Under the pieces are notes generated by a model. It saw only the letters and a program-made list of their open reading frames with translations, was not told where the DNA came from and ran no database searches. The position numbers and the translations under genes are program-made. Shown here piece by piece: positions 32,018 through 42,325 of a stretch of DNA of 64,000 nt (position 1 is its first letter; each line of letters begins with the position of its first letter). Origin of the DNA: Clostridia bacterium (GTDB lineage Bacteria > Bacillota > Clostridia > Oscillospirales > Acutalibacteraceae); assembly GCA_017624675.1 (NCBI GenBank), contig JAGAMO010000009.1:124001-188000 (forward strand), read 5' to 3'.

Positions 32018-34372
32018 TTATTCTTCTCCTGCTGCTTCCATTTCTAAAAGTTGGTCCATTGTTATAAGAACATCACGGGGTTTAGCGCCCTTATAAGGTC
32101 CCACAACGCCTCTTTGCTCCATTTCGTCAACAATACGGGCGGCACGGGCATAGCCTAATTTTAACTTTCTTTGCAAAAGTGAGGTGGAAGCCATTCCGTT
32201 TTCAACAACAACACGAATAGCCTCGCCAAGCATTGAATCCTCCTCGGGTCCGTCCTCGGGGAGTCCTGTCTTTTGTTTCTTTTCAACCGCTGCCTGACGC
32301 TCAATTTCAACCATAATGTTATCGTCATAATCGGCGGTCTTGCCTTTTTTGATAAACTCAACAACCGACTCAACCTCACTGTCGCTAACGAAACAACCTT
32401 GAATACGGTTGGGCTTTGGTGCACCTGCAAAGCGGAAGAGCATATCGCCGCGACCCAAAAGCTTCTCGGCACCTGCGCCGTCCAAAATAGTACGGCTGTC
32501 AATCTGACTTGAAACCGCGAATGCAATACGGGTTGGAATATTCGCCTTAATAACACCCGTAACAACATCAACCGACGGACGCTGAGTTGCAACAAGCAAG
32601 TGCATACCTGCGGCACGGGCTTTGGCGGCAATGCGGTTTATGGAATCCTCAACCTCTTTAGGCGAGGTCATCATAAGGTCAGCCAACTCGTCAATAATAA
32701 TTACAATGTGGGGGAGTTTTTCAAGTTCTTCATCGCCTGATTCCTCCACAAATTTGTTATATCCCTCAACATTACGAACGCCACGGTCGGCGAACATTTT
32801 ATAGCGTTTTTCCATTTCAGTAACAGCCCAACCCAAAGCGCCCGAAGCTTTTCTCGGGTCGGTAACAACCGGTACTAAAAGGTGGGGTATGCCGTTATAA
32901 ACGCCAAGTTCTACAACCTTGGGGTCAATCATCAGAAGCTTAACCTCTTCGGGTGTTGCTTTATAAAGTATACTCATAATAATTGAGTTTATACAAACCG
33001 ATTTACCAGAACCCGTAGCACCCGCAATAAGTCCGTGGGGCATCTTTGCAAGGTCGGTAACAACAGCGTTACCGCCAATATCTCGGCCGAGAGCAACGGT
33101 AAGTTTTGATTTAGCTGAAATAAAGTCAGGTGACTCGAAAATTCCTCTAACATCAACAACATCGCTCTGTTTATTTGGCACCTCAATACCAACAGCAGCT
33201 TTGTTAGGAATAGGAGCCTCAATTCTAACACCTGCAGAGGCTAAATTAAGGGCAATATCATCTGCGAGATTTGTGATTTTGCTAATCTTAACACCTGCCG
33301 ACGGCTGAAGCTCGTATCGGGTAACTGTGGGTCCGCGGCTGATATTTACAACCCTTGCCTCAACACCGAAGCTTTTAAGTGTGTTAATCAAATGCTCGGC
33401 AGTAAGCTGTGCGCCCTGAGAAGTGGCCTCGGGGTTCATTGACTGCTTAAGTAAGCTCAAAGGTGGGAAAACATAGGTGTTTTCTTTTCTTTCGGCATTT
33501 TCAAGGTTTTCGGTAAACTCCTTGGTTTCTGCCTTAAAGTCGATTTTTTCTTCCTCTGCCAATTGGAGTGCGCGGTCAAGATTTTGCTTGTCCTCGGCAC
33601 CGTCAGGCTGTGATAAATTCTCCACAGGGATAGGCTCGTCGTAATAAGTGCTAACAACCTTAGCCTGTTTTTCCTGTAAATTTTCGGTTTTCTTTTTGCG
33701 GTTTTTTGGGATATCATCAACCGAAATGTCGGGGTCAAAGCCCTTAATAATTTTAAGCTGTTTTCCGTTTGCTTCTCTTTCCTGACTCTCCTGATATGCT
33801 TCTTCAACCTGATTTTTCACAGATTTAACGGGTTTGGAAAGCGCTTTGAAAAGGGCAATTAGTGTAGTTCCCGTAACCAACATCAGAAGAACAAAAATTA
33901 AAAGCACAACGGTGATACAAGCACCAACTTTTCCAAATGCCAAATATATAGGCTGACCTACTAAAGCGCCTAAAAATCCACCGCTTTTAAGGGCAACGCC
34001 GTTTGTATAAGCTAAAACAAGATGTTCCCAAAAATTAACCTCACTGTGAGAGGAGAAAACATCAATAGCCGAGCCGACAAGTACGATAAGCACCGCCGCC
34101 TCTATCATCTTTGCCTTAAAGGAGCCTTTTATTTTATCAAGTGCGTACATAATCGCAATGAAGCCCAGCAAAAAGGGCACAGCAAAAGCGGTAACACCGA
34201 AAATTCCGAAAATTATATTGTGGAGTCCTAGCCACAAATTTTCTCCCTTTATAAATACAACACAAAGGAAAAATACCGATACCGCAAACCATATAACCGA
34301 CAGAAGCTGGCGGTTAGCATTGTTTTGAACGGCGGCTTTTTTTGCCGAGCGAGTTCTTTTCTTAGCTGCCAT
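32018..34372 (-). CDS. ftsK: DNA translocase FtsK/SpoIIIE
   Basis: 784 residues: basic N-terminus, four or five TM helices (about 20-175), an acidic/charged linker (about 180-310), then the FtsK motor with Walker A GATGSGKSVCIN, Walker B VIIIDELADLMM and RIAFAVSSQIDSRTILD, ending in the winged-helix gamma domain (TSLLQRKLKLGYARAARIVDEMEQ...). The single copy in the window could serve both division and sporulation (SpoIIIE-like size). Nine bases separate it from the upstream ribF stop. Confidence 0.94.
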   Translation of the reverse strand: MAAKKRTRSAKKAAVQNNANRQLLSVIWFAVSVFFLCVVFIKGENLWLGLHNIIFGIFGVTAFAVPFLLGFIAIMYALDKIKGSFKAKMIEAAVLIVLVGSAIDVFSSHSEVNFWEHLVLAYTNGVALKSGGFLGALVGQPIYLAFGKVGACITVVLLIFVLLMLVTGTTLIALFKALSKPVKSVKNQVEEAYQESQEREANGKQLKIIKGFDPDISVDDIPKNRKKKTENLQEKQAKVVSTYYDEPIPVENLSQPDGAEDKQNLDRALQLAEEEKIDFKAETKEFTENLENAERKENTYVFPPLSLLKQSMNPEATSQGAQLTAEHLINTLKSFGVEARVVNISRGPTVTRYELQPSAGVKISKITNLADDIALNLASAGVRIEAPIPNKAAVGIEVPNKQSDVVDVRGIFESPDFISAKSKLTVALGRDIGGNAVVTDLAKMPHGLIAGATGSGKSVCINSIIMSILYKATPEEVKLLMIDPKVVELGVYNGIPHLLVPVVTDPRKASGALGWAVTEMEKRYKMFADRGVRNVEGYNKFVEESGDEELEKLPHIVIIIDELADLMMTSPKEVEDSINRIAAKARAAGMHLLVATQRPSVDVVTGVIKANIPTRIAFAVSSQIDSRTILDGAGAEKLLGRGDMLFRFAGAPKPNRIQGCFVSDSEVESVVEFIKKGKTADYDDNIMVEIERQAAVEKKQKTGLPEDGPEEDSMLGEAIRVVVENGMASTSLLQRKLKLGYARAARIVDEMEQRGVVGPYKGAKPRDVLITMDQLLEMEAAGEE

Positions 34373-34383
34373 ATTTACACTCC

Positions 34384-35217
34384 TTATATTTTTTCTATAT
34401 CACTTAAAACCTGTATTTTTAAATCTTCCTTGGAAGAAAATTTTCTTTCTTCCCTTAAAAACTCTGTAAAGGCGATTTTAATTTCTTTTCCGTATAAATC
34501 GCCCGAAAAATCTTTTATAAAGGTTTCGCTTATTATGTAATCCAAAGGGAAGGTGGGTCGGTTACCGACATTTGTAATCCCCTTGTAAATTTTATCTTCA
34601 ATTGTAATTTTGGTTTTATAAACACCAAACTTCAATGGTGTCAAACTTTTGGGGTAGGCTTGGTTGATTGTTGGGAAACCTAAGGTTTTACCTCTGCCGT
34701 CGCCCTTTATAACGGGTGCGGTAAAGTAAAAATCATACCCTAAAAGGCGGTTTGCCTCATCTATTCTTCCATTTTCTAGGCAGTTTCTGATTCGGCTTGA
34801 GGAAATAGGCTCTCCACCCTCGCAAACGGGGTCGCAAAGCCTTAACTCGATGTTATTTTCCTTACAAAATCTTTTAAGGGTTTCGCCATCGCCCGAGCCT
34901 TTGAAACCAAAGCGATAGTTAAAACCGCATGAAATGAGAGATGGGTCTAACTCATTTTTAATAAACTGTAAGAACTCCTCGGGGGAAAGGTGTTCAACCT
35001 CGTTGAAATTCAAGGTTTTAACCTCAAAACCTAAATCTTCAAACTTTTTGATCTTTTCTTCGGTGGTTAAAAGGAGATTTATTTCTCCCGATTTAACCTG
35101 TCTGGGCGGAATTGTGAAAATTAATGCTGTTTTCTTGAAACTGTCGGGTATAGACAGCACCGATAAATGACCCTTATGCAGACCGTCAAAGGTTCCCAAA
35201 GCCACAGCATTTAGCAT
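34384..35217 (-). CDS. ribF: Bifunctional riboflavin kinase / FAD synthetase
   Basis: 277 residues: nucleotidyltransferase half (GTFDGLHKGH at 8-17, SSSRIR) making FAD, and flavokinase half (GRGKTLGFPTIN, ITNVGNRPTF). It is somewhat shorter than B. subtilis RibC (about 316), mainly through a compact N-terminal half, but both active-site motif sets are present. It overlaps the truB stop by one base. ribF after truB is a standard Firmicutes order. Confidence 0.92.
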   Translation of the reverse strand: MLNAVALGTFDGLHKGHLSVLSIPDSFKKTALIFTIPPRQVKSGEINLLLTTEEKIKKFEDLGFEVKTLNFNEVEHLSPEEFLQFIKNELDPSLISCGFNYRFGFKGSGDGETLKRFCKENNIELRLCDPVCEGGEPISSSRIRNCLENGRIDEANRLLGYDFYFTAPVIKGDGRGKTLGFPTINQAYPKSLTPLKFGVYKTKITIEDKIYKGITNVGNRPTFPLDYIISETFIKDFSGDLYGKEIKIAFTEFLREERKFSSKEDLKIQVLSDIEKI

Positions 35218-36113
35218 TAAAATTCACTCCTTATCACACATTTGATTCCAATTTCTCTTTTTTCGGTGTCGGCAAAGCCAACCCCTAGAAAAATGTTTTT
35301 ATATTTTACTCTGAACAGTTCATTCTCTTTAAAATCTTCGGTAGAAATACCCAAACGGTCAAAGCTCAACTGACCGCCATTAGAAAAACGAACAGCCTGT
35401 TTTTCGGTTACAAAAATTTCTCTTAAGTGAGAAACGGCAAGTTCCTCGCTTAAAATGTAGTCTTTTATGTTTTCTTCACATAAATCATCCAAACAAACGC
35501 AAGAATCAATATTAAAACCGCAGGTTGCGGTACGCCTTAAAGAATATAGTGTCGCTCCACAGCCGAGTTTCTCGCCCAAATCACGGGCAAGGGAACGGAT
35601 ATAGGTGCCTTTTGAGACAAAAAACTCAACCTTAATAATATTTTCACTATTAAGTTTCGAGATTATGTTAACCTCGTAAACCGTAATCTTACGGCTTGGA
35701 ATTTCAGCGGTTTTACCCTCACGCGCTAGTTTATAAAGCCGGACACCGTCCTTCTTTATAGCACTATACATAGGTGGAATCTGCTCACTGCACCCCAAAA
35801 AGTCTTTAAGAGCAGTCTCAACCTTATCTTGTGTTATGTCAACCTCTGCTTTGGATATCACATTACCCGTAATATCGTCGGTATCGGTTGTAACACCTAA
35901 CTTAATTTCGGCAATATACCGCTTATCTCCCTCTAAAAGCAGAGAAGAAAGTGCGGTAGCACGGCCTAAAAGAATGGGCAGAACACCTGTAGCCATTGGG
36001 TCCAAAGTGCCTGTGTGACCCACTCTTTTTTCCTGTGCTTTACGCTTTATAGCATTTACAGCCGAAAAAGAGGTTATACCCTCTGGCTTGTCTACAAGAA
36101 TTAAACCTATCAT
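35217..36113 (-). CDS. truB: tRNA pseudouridine(55) synthase
   Basis: 298 residues. GLILVDKPEGITSF at the N-terminus, catalytic Asp in RVGHTGTLDPMATGVLPI, GDKRYIAEIKLG, and C-terminal PUA-like region. It isomerises U55 in the T loop of most tRNAs. The start overlaps the nrnA stop by 4 bases (ATGA-type), so it is coupled within the nusA-infB operon. Confidence 0.95.
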   Translation of the reverse strand: MIGLILVDKPEGITSFSAVNAIKRKAQEKRVGHTGTLDPMATGVLPILLGRATALSSLLLEGDKRYIAEIKLGVTTDTDDITGNVISKAEVDITQDKVETALKDFLGCSEQIPPMYSAIKKDGVRLYKLAREGKTAEIPSRKITVYEVNIISKLNSENIIKVEFFVSKGTYIRSLARDLGEKLGCGATLYSLRRTATCGFNIDSCVCLDDLCEENIKDYILSEELAVSHLREIFVTEKQAVRFSNGGQLSFDRLGISTEDFKENELFRVKYKNIFLGVGFADTEKREIGIKCVIRSEF

Positions 36114-37090
36114 AGCAAATCTAGGCTTTCTTTAACAGCCGAAAGAACCTTTTCCTTAACCTCTGCAAGACTGCCCTCAACTGTGGCACCTGCGGCGCCC
36201 TTATGACCGCCGCCGCCAAGCTTTTTGCAGATTGCCGAAGCATCAAGTGGGGGATATGTTCTAAGGGATACCTTAAATTCATCATCACCCGTTTGTTTAA
36301 GGGTTACACCTGCAATTACTCCCTCAACACTGCGGGAAATAACGGCAATACCCTCAAGCTCGGTACCGCTGCAGCCTGTTTCTTTTTGCATATCGGCAGT
36401 AACGGTAAGCAACATACATTTATCGTCAAAATGGAACTCGGCGCCGTTTAGCACCATAGCCTCTAATTCGATTAGTTTTTTAGATTTTGTATCAAACATA
36501 AGGCGGTTAATCTCTGCCGCGTCAATATTATATTCGTAAAGGGTTGCGCAAATAAGCAAGGTCTTTTCGGTTACGGTTGAATATTTAAAACAACCCGTAT
36601 CGGTGGCAAGACCTGTGTAAATTGCCTTAGCTGTAATGTCGTTCATATTAACTCGCATTACCGAAATCAAGTCAAAAATACATTCGGCACAAGCGGCGGC
36701 ATCGTCATCAAGATACAAATTCTTAGCATATCGTGTGTTAGAAACATGGTGGTCTATGCAAAGGTCAATCTTATGCCCAAATTCCTCCTCCAAAGCACCT
36801 AAAAGACGCTTATCTGCAACATCCACTGCAATAACAGTTGCCTGAGTTTTGTCAATATGGTCGGTTTTGCGTGCAAAGTAATCATACTTTTTCGGAATAA
36901 CATCAGGACAGATTACCTCAGCAACCTTGCCGATTTCGTTTAGCGCATAATAAAGCGCATAAGCAGAGCCCAAAGTGTCCCCATCGGGAGAGGCGTGGGT
37001 TAAAATGATATAGTTGTTGTGCTTTTTAAGAAACCTCGCCGTCTGACGCAGGGTAAGTTCTCTGACTCCCTCTTTAGTTTTCCTTATCAT
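36110..37090 (-). CDS. nrnA: DHH-family phosphoesterase (NrnA nanoRNase/pAp phosphatase)
   Basis: 326 residues with DHH motifs HASPDGDTLGSA, VDVADKR, IDHHVSN and the DHHA1 C-terminal GGGHKGAAGA. NrnA degrades oligoribonucleotides of 2-5 nt and dephosphorylates pAp; some members cleave pApA from c-di-AMP breakdown. Position between rbfA and truB is conserved in Firmicutes. It overlaps rbfA by 17 bases. Confidence 0.92.
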   Translation of the reverse strand: MIRKTKEGVRELTLRQTARFLKKHNNYIILTHASPDGDTLGSAYALYYALNEIGKVAEVICPDVIPKKYDYFARKTDHIDKTQATVIAVDVADKRLLGALEEEFGHKIDLCIDHHVSNTRYAKNLYLDDDAAACAECIFDLISVMRVNMNDITAKAIYTGLATDTGCFKYSTVTEKTLLICATLYEYNIDAAEINRLMFDTKSKKLIELEAMVLNGAEFHFDDKCMLLTVTADMQKETGCSGTELEGIAVISRSVEGVIAGVTLKQTGDDEFKVSLRTYPPLDASAICKKLGGGGHKGAAGATVEGSLAEVKEKVLSAVKESLDLL

Positions 37091-37439
37091 TCACATTATC
37101 CTCTTTAATGTTTTCAATAATTCGTGAAATATTGGCGCTGATGTTAATGGAATCATCGGCAACAAATCGAAGTTCGGGCACCTTTCTGAGTTTCAGTCTG
37201 GCACCCAATTCTCTTCTTAAATAACCCGATGCACCCTTTAAAGCCTTAACCGATGAAACGGTGGTTTCATAGCCTTCAATAGCGCTGACATATACAGTAG
37301 CGTAGGAAAGGTCGCCCGAGACGTCAACCTTTACAATACTTAAAAGTTTACTTACTCTCGGGTCCTTAACCTCTCTTAACAATTCGGACAAGGCAATCTT
37401 AACATCAGAAGTGATACGGTTAATTTTATATCCAGCCAT
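37074..37439 (-). CDS. rbfA: Ribosome-binding factor A
   Basis: 121 residues, KH-like fold. The N-terminus YKINRITSDVKIALSELLRE and VKDPRVSKLLSIVKVDVSGDLSYATVYVS are diagnostic. It assists late 30S maturation and cold adaptation. It overlaps the infB stop by one base. Confidence 0.95.
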   Translation of the reverse strand: MAGYKINRITSDVKIALSELLREVKDPRVSKLLSIVKVDVSGDLSYATVYVSAIEGYETTVSSVKALKGASGYLRRELGARLKLRKVPELRFVADDSINISANISRIIENIKEDNVNDKEN

Positions 37440-40054
37440 TAATCCCTATACTCCTCCATAATAAAGGCTTCGAAAATGTCGCCTTCTTTAATGTCGGCAA
37501 ACTTTTCAAGACCAATACCGCACTCGTAACCTTGAGCTACTTCCTTAACATCGTCTTTGAAACGGCGGAGTGAGTCAATCTTATCCTCGCAGATAACAAT
37601 ACCGTCACGAACTAAGCGGATTTCACAGTTACGGCTAACCTTACCGTTAGTAATGTAACAACCTGCAACTGTACCAACATTTGAAATCTTATAAACACTT
37701 CTAACTTCGGCAGTACCGATAACATTCTCACGGTATTTAGGAGCCAACATACCCTTAATAGCGGCAGTAATTTCCTCAATACAATCGTAAATTACACGGT
37801 ACATTCTCATATCAACGCCGTCTCTCTCAGCAGCGGCAGCCGCAACAGAGTCGGGGCGAACATTGAAGCCAACGATAATAGCACCGCTGGTGCCTGCAAG
37901 CATAACGTCAGATTCATTAACAGCACCAACACCGCCGTGGATAACATTTACTCTAACCTCTTCGTTAGAAAGCTTAATAAGGTTTTCTCTAACAGCCTCA
38001 ACACTACCCTGAACGTCAGCCTTAACGATAACATTAAGCTCTTTAAGTTCGCCTTGGCTTAAGTTCTGGAAGAGGTTATCTAAGGTAACCTTTTGTTTAG
38101 CGTTGTTTAATTCGTCTTTAGCCTTTTGCTTTCTCTGCTCAACAAGTTCTCTAGCGAGGCGCTCATCAGAAACAGCGTCGAAAACATCACCGGCATTTGG
38201 TGTTTCGGCAAGACCTGTAATCTCAACAGGAACAGAGGGTCCTGCTTCCTTGAGGGATTTGCCGTTTTCATTAGTCATAACACGAACACGGCCCACGGCA
38301 GTACCTGCAACGATAATATCGCCGCTCTTGAGTGTTCCGTTTTGAACGAGCAAGGTAGCAACAGGTCCACGACCCTTGTCAAGACGGGCCTCAATAACAA
38401 TACCGTGACCCTTACGATCGGGGTTAGCTTTAAGCTCTTGCATTTCTGCAATAAGAAGAATATTCTCCAACAAATTGTCAATACCCATATGGGTTTTAGC
38501 CGAAACAGGAACACAGATAATATCTCCGCCCCACTCTTCGGGAACAAGCTCATGCTCGGTTAACTGTTGCATAATTCTGTCAGGGTTAGCCTCGGGCTTA
38601 TCCATCTTGTTTATTGCAACGATAATCTGCACCTTGGCGGCTTTAGCGTGGTTAATAGCCTCAATAGTCTGGGGCATAATACCGTCATCTGCGGCAACAA
38701 CCAATACAGCAATATCGGTAGCCATTGCACCTCTTTGGCGCATAGATGTAAATGCGGCGTGACCTGGTGTGTCAAGGAAAGTGATGTCGTTTCCGTTGCA
38801 GTTTACTCTGTAAGCACCGATGTGCTGAGTAATTCCGCCTGCTTCGGTGTCGGTAACGGCAGTATCACGAATCGCATCAAGCAATGAGGTTTTACCGTGG
38901 TCAACGTGACCCATAACAACAACAACGGGGTCTCTGTGCTTTAAGTTCTCGTCGCTGTCCTCGGTAATATCCATAATCTTTTCTTCAATGGTAACAACAA
39001 CTGCCTTTTGGATTTTTGCGCCCATCTCGGTAACAACAATCTCGGCGGTATCGTAATCAATAACCTGATTAACGTTTGCCATCATACCAAGCTTCATTAA
39101 TTCCTTAATAACCTCGGCGGCAGTCTTTTTCATTGCAGCAGCAAGCTCGCCAACAGTAATCTCCTCACCAACGGTTACGGTGATGGGGGTTTTCTTTATG
39201 CGTTCTAACTGCATTCTTCTCATCTTATCAGCCTCGGTTTCGCGTTTAGCACCCTGAGGACGGCGATAATCCTGAGATTTTTGCTTAATCTTCTGCTTTT
39301 TGGAGTAATTGTCCTTCATTGCGTTTGCAGGGGCAATACTCTCATATTTTTCATTGTATTTATCAATATTAATGTTAGAGGTGCGAGTATCAATATGTCT
39401 GATTTCGGCAGGTCCTCTGTTGGGAGCAGCGCCCGGAGTTTTATCCTTTTTCTTGGAAACAAAGGGATTGGGGTCAGAGGGCTTGAACTCTTTCTTAGTC
39501 TCTTCCTTCTTAACTTCCTCTTTGGTTTCCTTTTTAGGCTCTGCTTTGTTTTCAGGAGTTTTAGGAGCCTCAGGCTTTTTAACCTCAGGCTTCATTTCAG
39601 CCTTTGGGGGAACCTCTGCCTCTTTCTTTTCAATCTTCTTAGGCTCAGGCTTGTTCTCTACCTTTTTAGGCTCAGGCTTTTTTTCTAATTTCTTCGGCTC
39701 TGCCTTTTTCTCCTCTTTCTTCTCTTCCGACACTTTTTCGCCATTTTGAGCGGCAGCAGCGGCTTTGAGTTGCTCTAAAATAGCCATTTGCTCGGCTAAT
39801 TTCTTATTTTTCTTATCCTCACGGTCCTGCTTTTCCTTTTCTCTTGCCTCTTTACCTGTAGCAAAATAATTGTCAAAACTTTTAACCTGATTATCAAGGG
39901 TAAGCTTATTGAAAACAAGCGCAATTTCGGTTTCATCTAAGGTTGCGCCCGATTTTTTCTCACTACCTGTGAGAGAAGAAATTATATCTATAATATCTTT
40001 GGATTTCAAACCGAAATCCTTTGCTAAATCACTTAGCTTGTATTTATTGGTCAT
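37439..40054 (-). CDS. infB: Translation initiation factor IF-2
   Basis: 871 residues. An N-terminal IF2-N helix domain, then a long Lys/Glu/Pro-rich low-complexity linker (about 90-230, repeated [12 protein letters not shown] units), a second IF2-N (about 290-345), the GTPase (G1 [15 protein letters not shown]3 [13 protein letters not shown]4 NKMDKPEAN) and C-terminal domains that bind fMet-tRNA. The repeat-rich linker makes antisense open frames that should be ignored. It overlaps ylxQ by 11 bases. Confidence 0.97.
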   Translation of the reverse strand: MTNKYKLSDLAKDFGLKSKDIIDIISSLTGSEKKSGATLDETEIALVFNKLTLDNQVKSFDNYFATGKEAREKEKQDREDKKNKKLAEQMAILEQLKAAAAAQNGEKVSEEKKEEKKAEPKKLEKKPEPKKVENKPEPKKIEKKEAEVPPKAEMKPEVKKPEAPKTPENKAEPKKETKEEVKKEETKKEFKPSDPNPFVSKKKDKTPGAAPNRGPAEIRHIDTRTSNINIDKYNEKYESIAPANAMKDNYSKKQKIKQKSQDYRRPQGAKRETEADKMRRMQLERIKKTPITVTVGEEITVGELAAAMKKTAAEVIKELMKLGMMANVNQVIDYDTAEIVVTEMGAKIQKAVVVTIEEKIMDITEDSDENLKHRDPVVVVMGHVDHGKTSLLDAIRDTAVTDTEAGGITQHIGAYRVNCNGNDITFLDTPGHAAFTSMRQRGAMATDIAVLVVAADDGIMPQTIEAINHAKAAKVQIIVAINKMDKPEANPDRIMQQLTEHELVPEEWGGDIICVPVSAKTHMGIDNLLENILLIAEMQELKANPDRKGHGIVIEARLDKGRGPVATLLVQNGTLKSGDIIVAGTAVGRVRVMTNENGKSLKEAGPSVPVEITGLAETPNAGDVFDAVSDERLARELVEQRKQKAKDELNNAKQKVTLDNLFQNLSQGELKELNVIVKADVQGSVEAVRENLIKLSNEEVRVNVIHGGVGAVNESDVMLAGTSGAIIVGFNVRPDSVAAAAAERDGVDMRMYRVIYDCIEEITAAIKGMLAPKYRENVIGTAEVRSVYKISNVGTVAGCYITNGKVSRNCEIRLVRDGIVICEDKIDSLRRFKDDVKEVAQGYECGIGLEKFADIKEGDIFEAFIMEEYRD

Positions 40055-40355
40055 TAAGAAAATCCTCCTTTATGGCTTTGGCAAAACCGTCATCATTCAC
40101 AGCTACAATACCGCACTTGCGACCGATTGCCTTTGACAACACAAAAATATCTGCAGTTTTAAGTCTTAAAACCTCTATATTCTTTTTCTCGGCATGGAAA
40201 ACAGCCTCTTTTAAGGTTTTCTCGGATAAATCCGAAGCGGCTACAATAAGACGCACCTTGTTTTGGTTTAAACTTTCCAAAACAGCCGAAAAACCGTAAG
40301 AAAGCTTTCGAGCCTTTGAAGCAAATCCCAAAAGAGTTAAGGTTTTATCACTCAC
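40044..40355 (-). CDS. ylxQ: YlxQ, L7Ae-like RNA-binding protein
   Basis: 103 residues of the L7Ae/L30e family ([37 protein letters not shown]). In B. subtilis relatives bind kink-turn RNA; the cellular target is not settled. Encoded between ylxR and infB as in most Firmicutes, overlapping both neighbours. Confidence 0.9.
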   Translation of the reverse strand: MSDKTLTLLGFASKARKLSYGFSAVLESLNQNKVRLIVAASDLSEKTLKEAVFHAEKKNIEVLRLKTADIFVLSKAIGRKCGIVAVNDDGFAKAIKEDFLNDQ

Positions 40356-40617
40356 CTTGTTCTAACTCCTTTTCAAGTCCCTCGTAAATACTCTCATCAA
40401 CCTTCATTGAAAAAGTGTGGGACAAAGCGTTTTGTTTTCTGAGCTTCTTTAAGCACTCAGCGTCAGGGCAGACATAAGCACCTCTGCCGTTTAGTTTGCC
40501 GGTTTTATCCAGCTTTATTTCATTTTCGGGGGTTTTAACAACCCTTATAAGCTCACGCTTGGGTTTCATTTCTCTGCAACCGATACACATACGCATCGGA
40601 ACTTTTTTTGTTGTCAT
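40348..40617 (-). CDS. ylxR: YlxR (RnpM) RNA-binding protein
   Basis: 89 residues with RMCIGCREMKPKRELIRVV and NGRGAYVC, the DUF448 signature. Recent B. subtilis work links YlxR/RnpM to RNase P modulation. It is between nusA and ylxQ, overlapping ylxQ by 8 bases. Confidence 0.92.
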   Translation of the reverse strand: MTTKKVPMRMCIGCREMKPKRELIRVVKTPENEIKLDKTGKLNGRGAYVCPDAECLKKLRKQNALSHTFSMKVDESIYEGLEKELEQGE

Positions 40618-40638
40618 ACTAACACCTTAAATTTTAAA

Positions 40639-41724
40639 TTATTCGCCGAAAAATCCGCTCTCGGGGTGAATATCAATCTTCCAGCCTGTAAGCTTAGCGG
40701 CAAGGCGCACATTCTGACCCTTGTTGCCGATAGCCAATGATAACTGAGCCTCGGGAACTCTTGCCTTGCAAACCTTAGGCTCTTCGCTCTGGATTTCAAC
40801 CGATACAACCTTTGCGGGAGAAAGTGCTTCTGCCACAAATTCTTCGGGATTTTCACTGTATTTTACAATATCAATTTTCTCGCCCTTAAGCTCTTCAACA
40901 ATAGCGTTTACACGAGCACCCTTGGGTCCGATACAAGCGCCCACAGCGTCAACCTCGGGGTCCTTGCACCAAACTGCGAGTTTAGTTCTTGAACCGGCCT
41001 GACGGGAAATTGCTTTAATTTCGATAGTACCGTCAAAAATCTCGGGGACCTCGGTCTCGAAAAGACGCTTAACTAAACCTGGGTGAGTACGGGAAAGCAT
41101 TACTCTGGCGCCTCTGTCGGTTTCCTTAACATCTACAACATAAACCTTAATGTGGTCTCCCTCTGCGATAACTTCATCGGGAACCTGCTCGATTTTGGGG
41201 AGAGTTGCCTCTTTGCCCGAAATGGTGAGAATAGCGTTACCTGTTTTGGGGTCGATTTTCTCAACGTAAGCTGTGAGAAGCTCCTTGTTGTGGCTTTGGA
41301 ACTCTGCCAATGCCTGACCGCGCTCAGCCTCTCTTACACCCTGACGGAAATTGTTTTTAGAGTTTTGAGCAACAACTCTTCCAAACTTTCTTGGGTCTAA
41401 AACAATGTCAACAAATCCGTTCTCAATTGAAGCGGGGTCAATTTCAGCCGCAGCCTCTTTGGAAATCTCGGTGTAGGGGTCTAAAACCTCATCAACAACA
41501 GTCTTTCTGGCTGTTACTGTGAAAATCTTTTTCTCGGGGTCAATCACACAAGAAACAATCTCGTTTCCGCCGTAGTCCTTACGGGCGGCAACAACGATAG
41601 CGTCGGCAATTTTCTCAGCAATAAACTGCTGAGGAATGCCTCTTTCTTCTTCCATAAGTCTCAAAGCTTCGAAAAACTCTGCATTATTATTTTCTTTTTT
41701 GGTAACTTTCTTCTGTCTTGCCAT
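40639..41724 (-). CDS. nusA: Transcription termination/antitermination factor NusA
   Basis: 361 residues: N-terminal RNAP-binding domain, S1 domain (AEGDHIKVYVVDVKETDRGARVMLSRTHP), and two KH domains (IGPKGARVNAIVEELKGEKIDIV; LAIGNKGQNVRLAAKLTGWKIDI). The short form without acidic C-terminal repeats is normal for Firmicutes. ATG 41724 is chosen because GGAGG sits 11 bases upstream; the longer frame's TTG at 41742 overlaps that site. It lies 32 bases after rimP. Confidence 0.95.
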   Translation of the reverse strand: MARQKKVTKKENNNAEFFEALRLMEEERGIPQQFIAEKIADAIVVAARKDYGGNEIVSCVIDPEKKIFTVTARKTVVDEVLDPYTEISKEAAAEIDPASIENGFVDIVLDPRKFGRVVAQNSKNNFRQGVREAERGQALAEFQSHNKELLTAYVEKIDPKTGNAILTISGKEATLPKIEQVPDEVIAEGDHIKVYVVDVKETDRGARVMLSRTHPGLVKRLFETEVPEIFDGTIEIKAISRQAGSRTKLAVWCKDPEVDAVGACIGPKGARVNAIVEELKGEKIDIVKYSENPEEFVAEALSPAKVVSVEIQSEEPKVCKARVPEAQLSLAIGNKGQNVRLAAKLTGWKIDIHPESGFFGE

Positions 41725-41756
41725 TTTTCTAAATTCCTCCAAACAAAATATATTAA

Positions 41757-42212
41757 TTAATTTTCAAAATCATCCAGGTAAGCCTTGGAAATATCGGATT
41801 TCTGGAAAGTCATTTCTCCGTCGTCGGTTGAAAGAATAATTTCTTCGCCCAAATCTGTGAGAATTCCCGAAAATTCCTTTTTGCCGTCAATCGCCTTATA
41901 GAGTTTAAGCTTTACCTTTTGCCCTTTGACTGCTTCAAAGTGCCAGTCTTTTGTAAGCTCACGCTCTAAACCGCAGGAACAAACCTCTAAAAAGTAAGAT
42001 TTGTCAATAGGGTCGGCTTTGTCAATAACGGGGTCTATGGCGTGGGAAACATTGGTGCAGTCATCAATCGACACGCCGTCGGCCTTGTCAATAAACACCC
42101 TTAAATACCAATTTGCGCCCTCTTTCACAAAGCGAACATCCCAGAGGCTCACACCCTCGTTTTTAACGGTTTCTTCAATTAGAAAATAAACTCTATCTGC
42201 TACATTTGCCAA
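41757..42212 (-). CDS. rimP: Ribosome maturation factor RimP
   Basis: 151 residues. SLWDVRFVKEGANWYLRVFIDKADGVSIDDC and DPIDKSYFLEVCSCGLERELT match RimP (usual PGLDRPL is CGLERELT here). It helps 30S assembly. It uses a TTG start with AGGAGG seven bases upstream; no in-frame ATG is near. First gene of the nusA-infB operon. Confidence 0.93.
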   Translation of the reverse strand: MANVADRVYFLIEETVKNEGVSLWDVRFVKEGANWYLRVFIDKADGVSIDDCTNVSHAIDPVIDKADPIDKSYFLEVCSCGLERELTKDWHFEAVKGQKVKLKLYKAIDGKKEFSGILTDLGEEIILSTDDGEMTFQKSDISKAYLDDFEN

Positions 42213-42247
42213 AGTTTTACCTCCTTTTAAACATTAGCAAAACAAAA

Positions 42248-42269
42248 GTGAGTGGCTTTCACCACTCAC
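42248..42269 (-). promoter_or_regulatory. Leader hairpin upstream of rimP (possible attenuator)
   Basis: On minus, GTGAGTGG pairs with CCACTCAC around TGAAAG, followed by TTTTGTTTT. It resembles an intrinsic terminator placed between the promoter and rimP, suited to NusA-dependent feedback. No antiterminator was identified. Confidence 0.6.
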
Positions 42270-42289
42270 CTTTCTTTCAAACTGCAATC

Positions 42290-42318
42290 AGTATAACACA
42301 TTAATATATAAATTGCAA
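42290..42318 (-). promoter_or_regulatory. Promoter of the rimP-nusA-infB operon
   Basis: Minus-strand TTGCAA (42318-42313), 17-base spacer, TATACT (42295-42290). Confidence 0.78.
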
Positions 42319-42325
42319 GTATTTT

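Noticed and set aside
39281..39749. Overlapping plus-strand frames of 135 and 146 codons opposite infB.
   Set aside because: They are antisense to the Lys/Glu/Pro-rich IF-2 linker, which makes open but compositionally biased frames.
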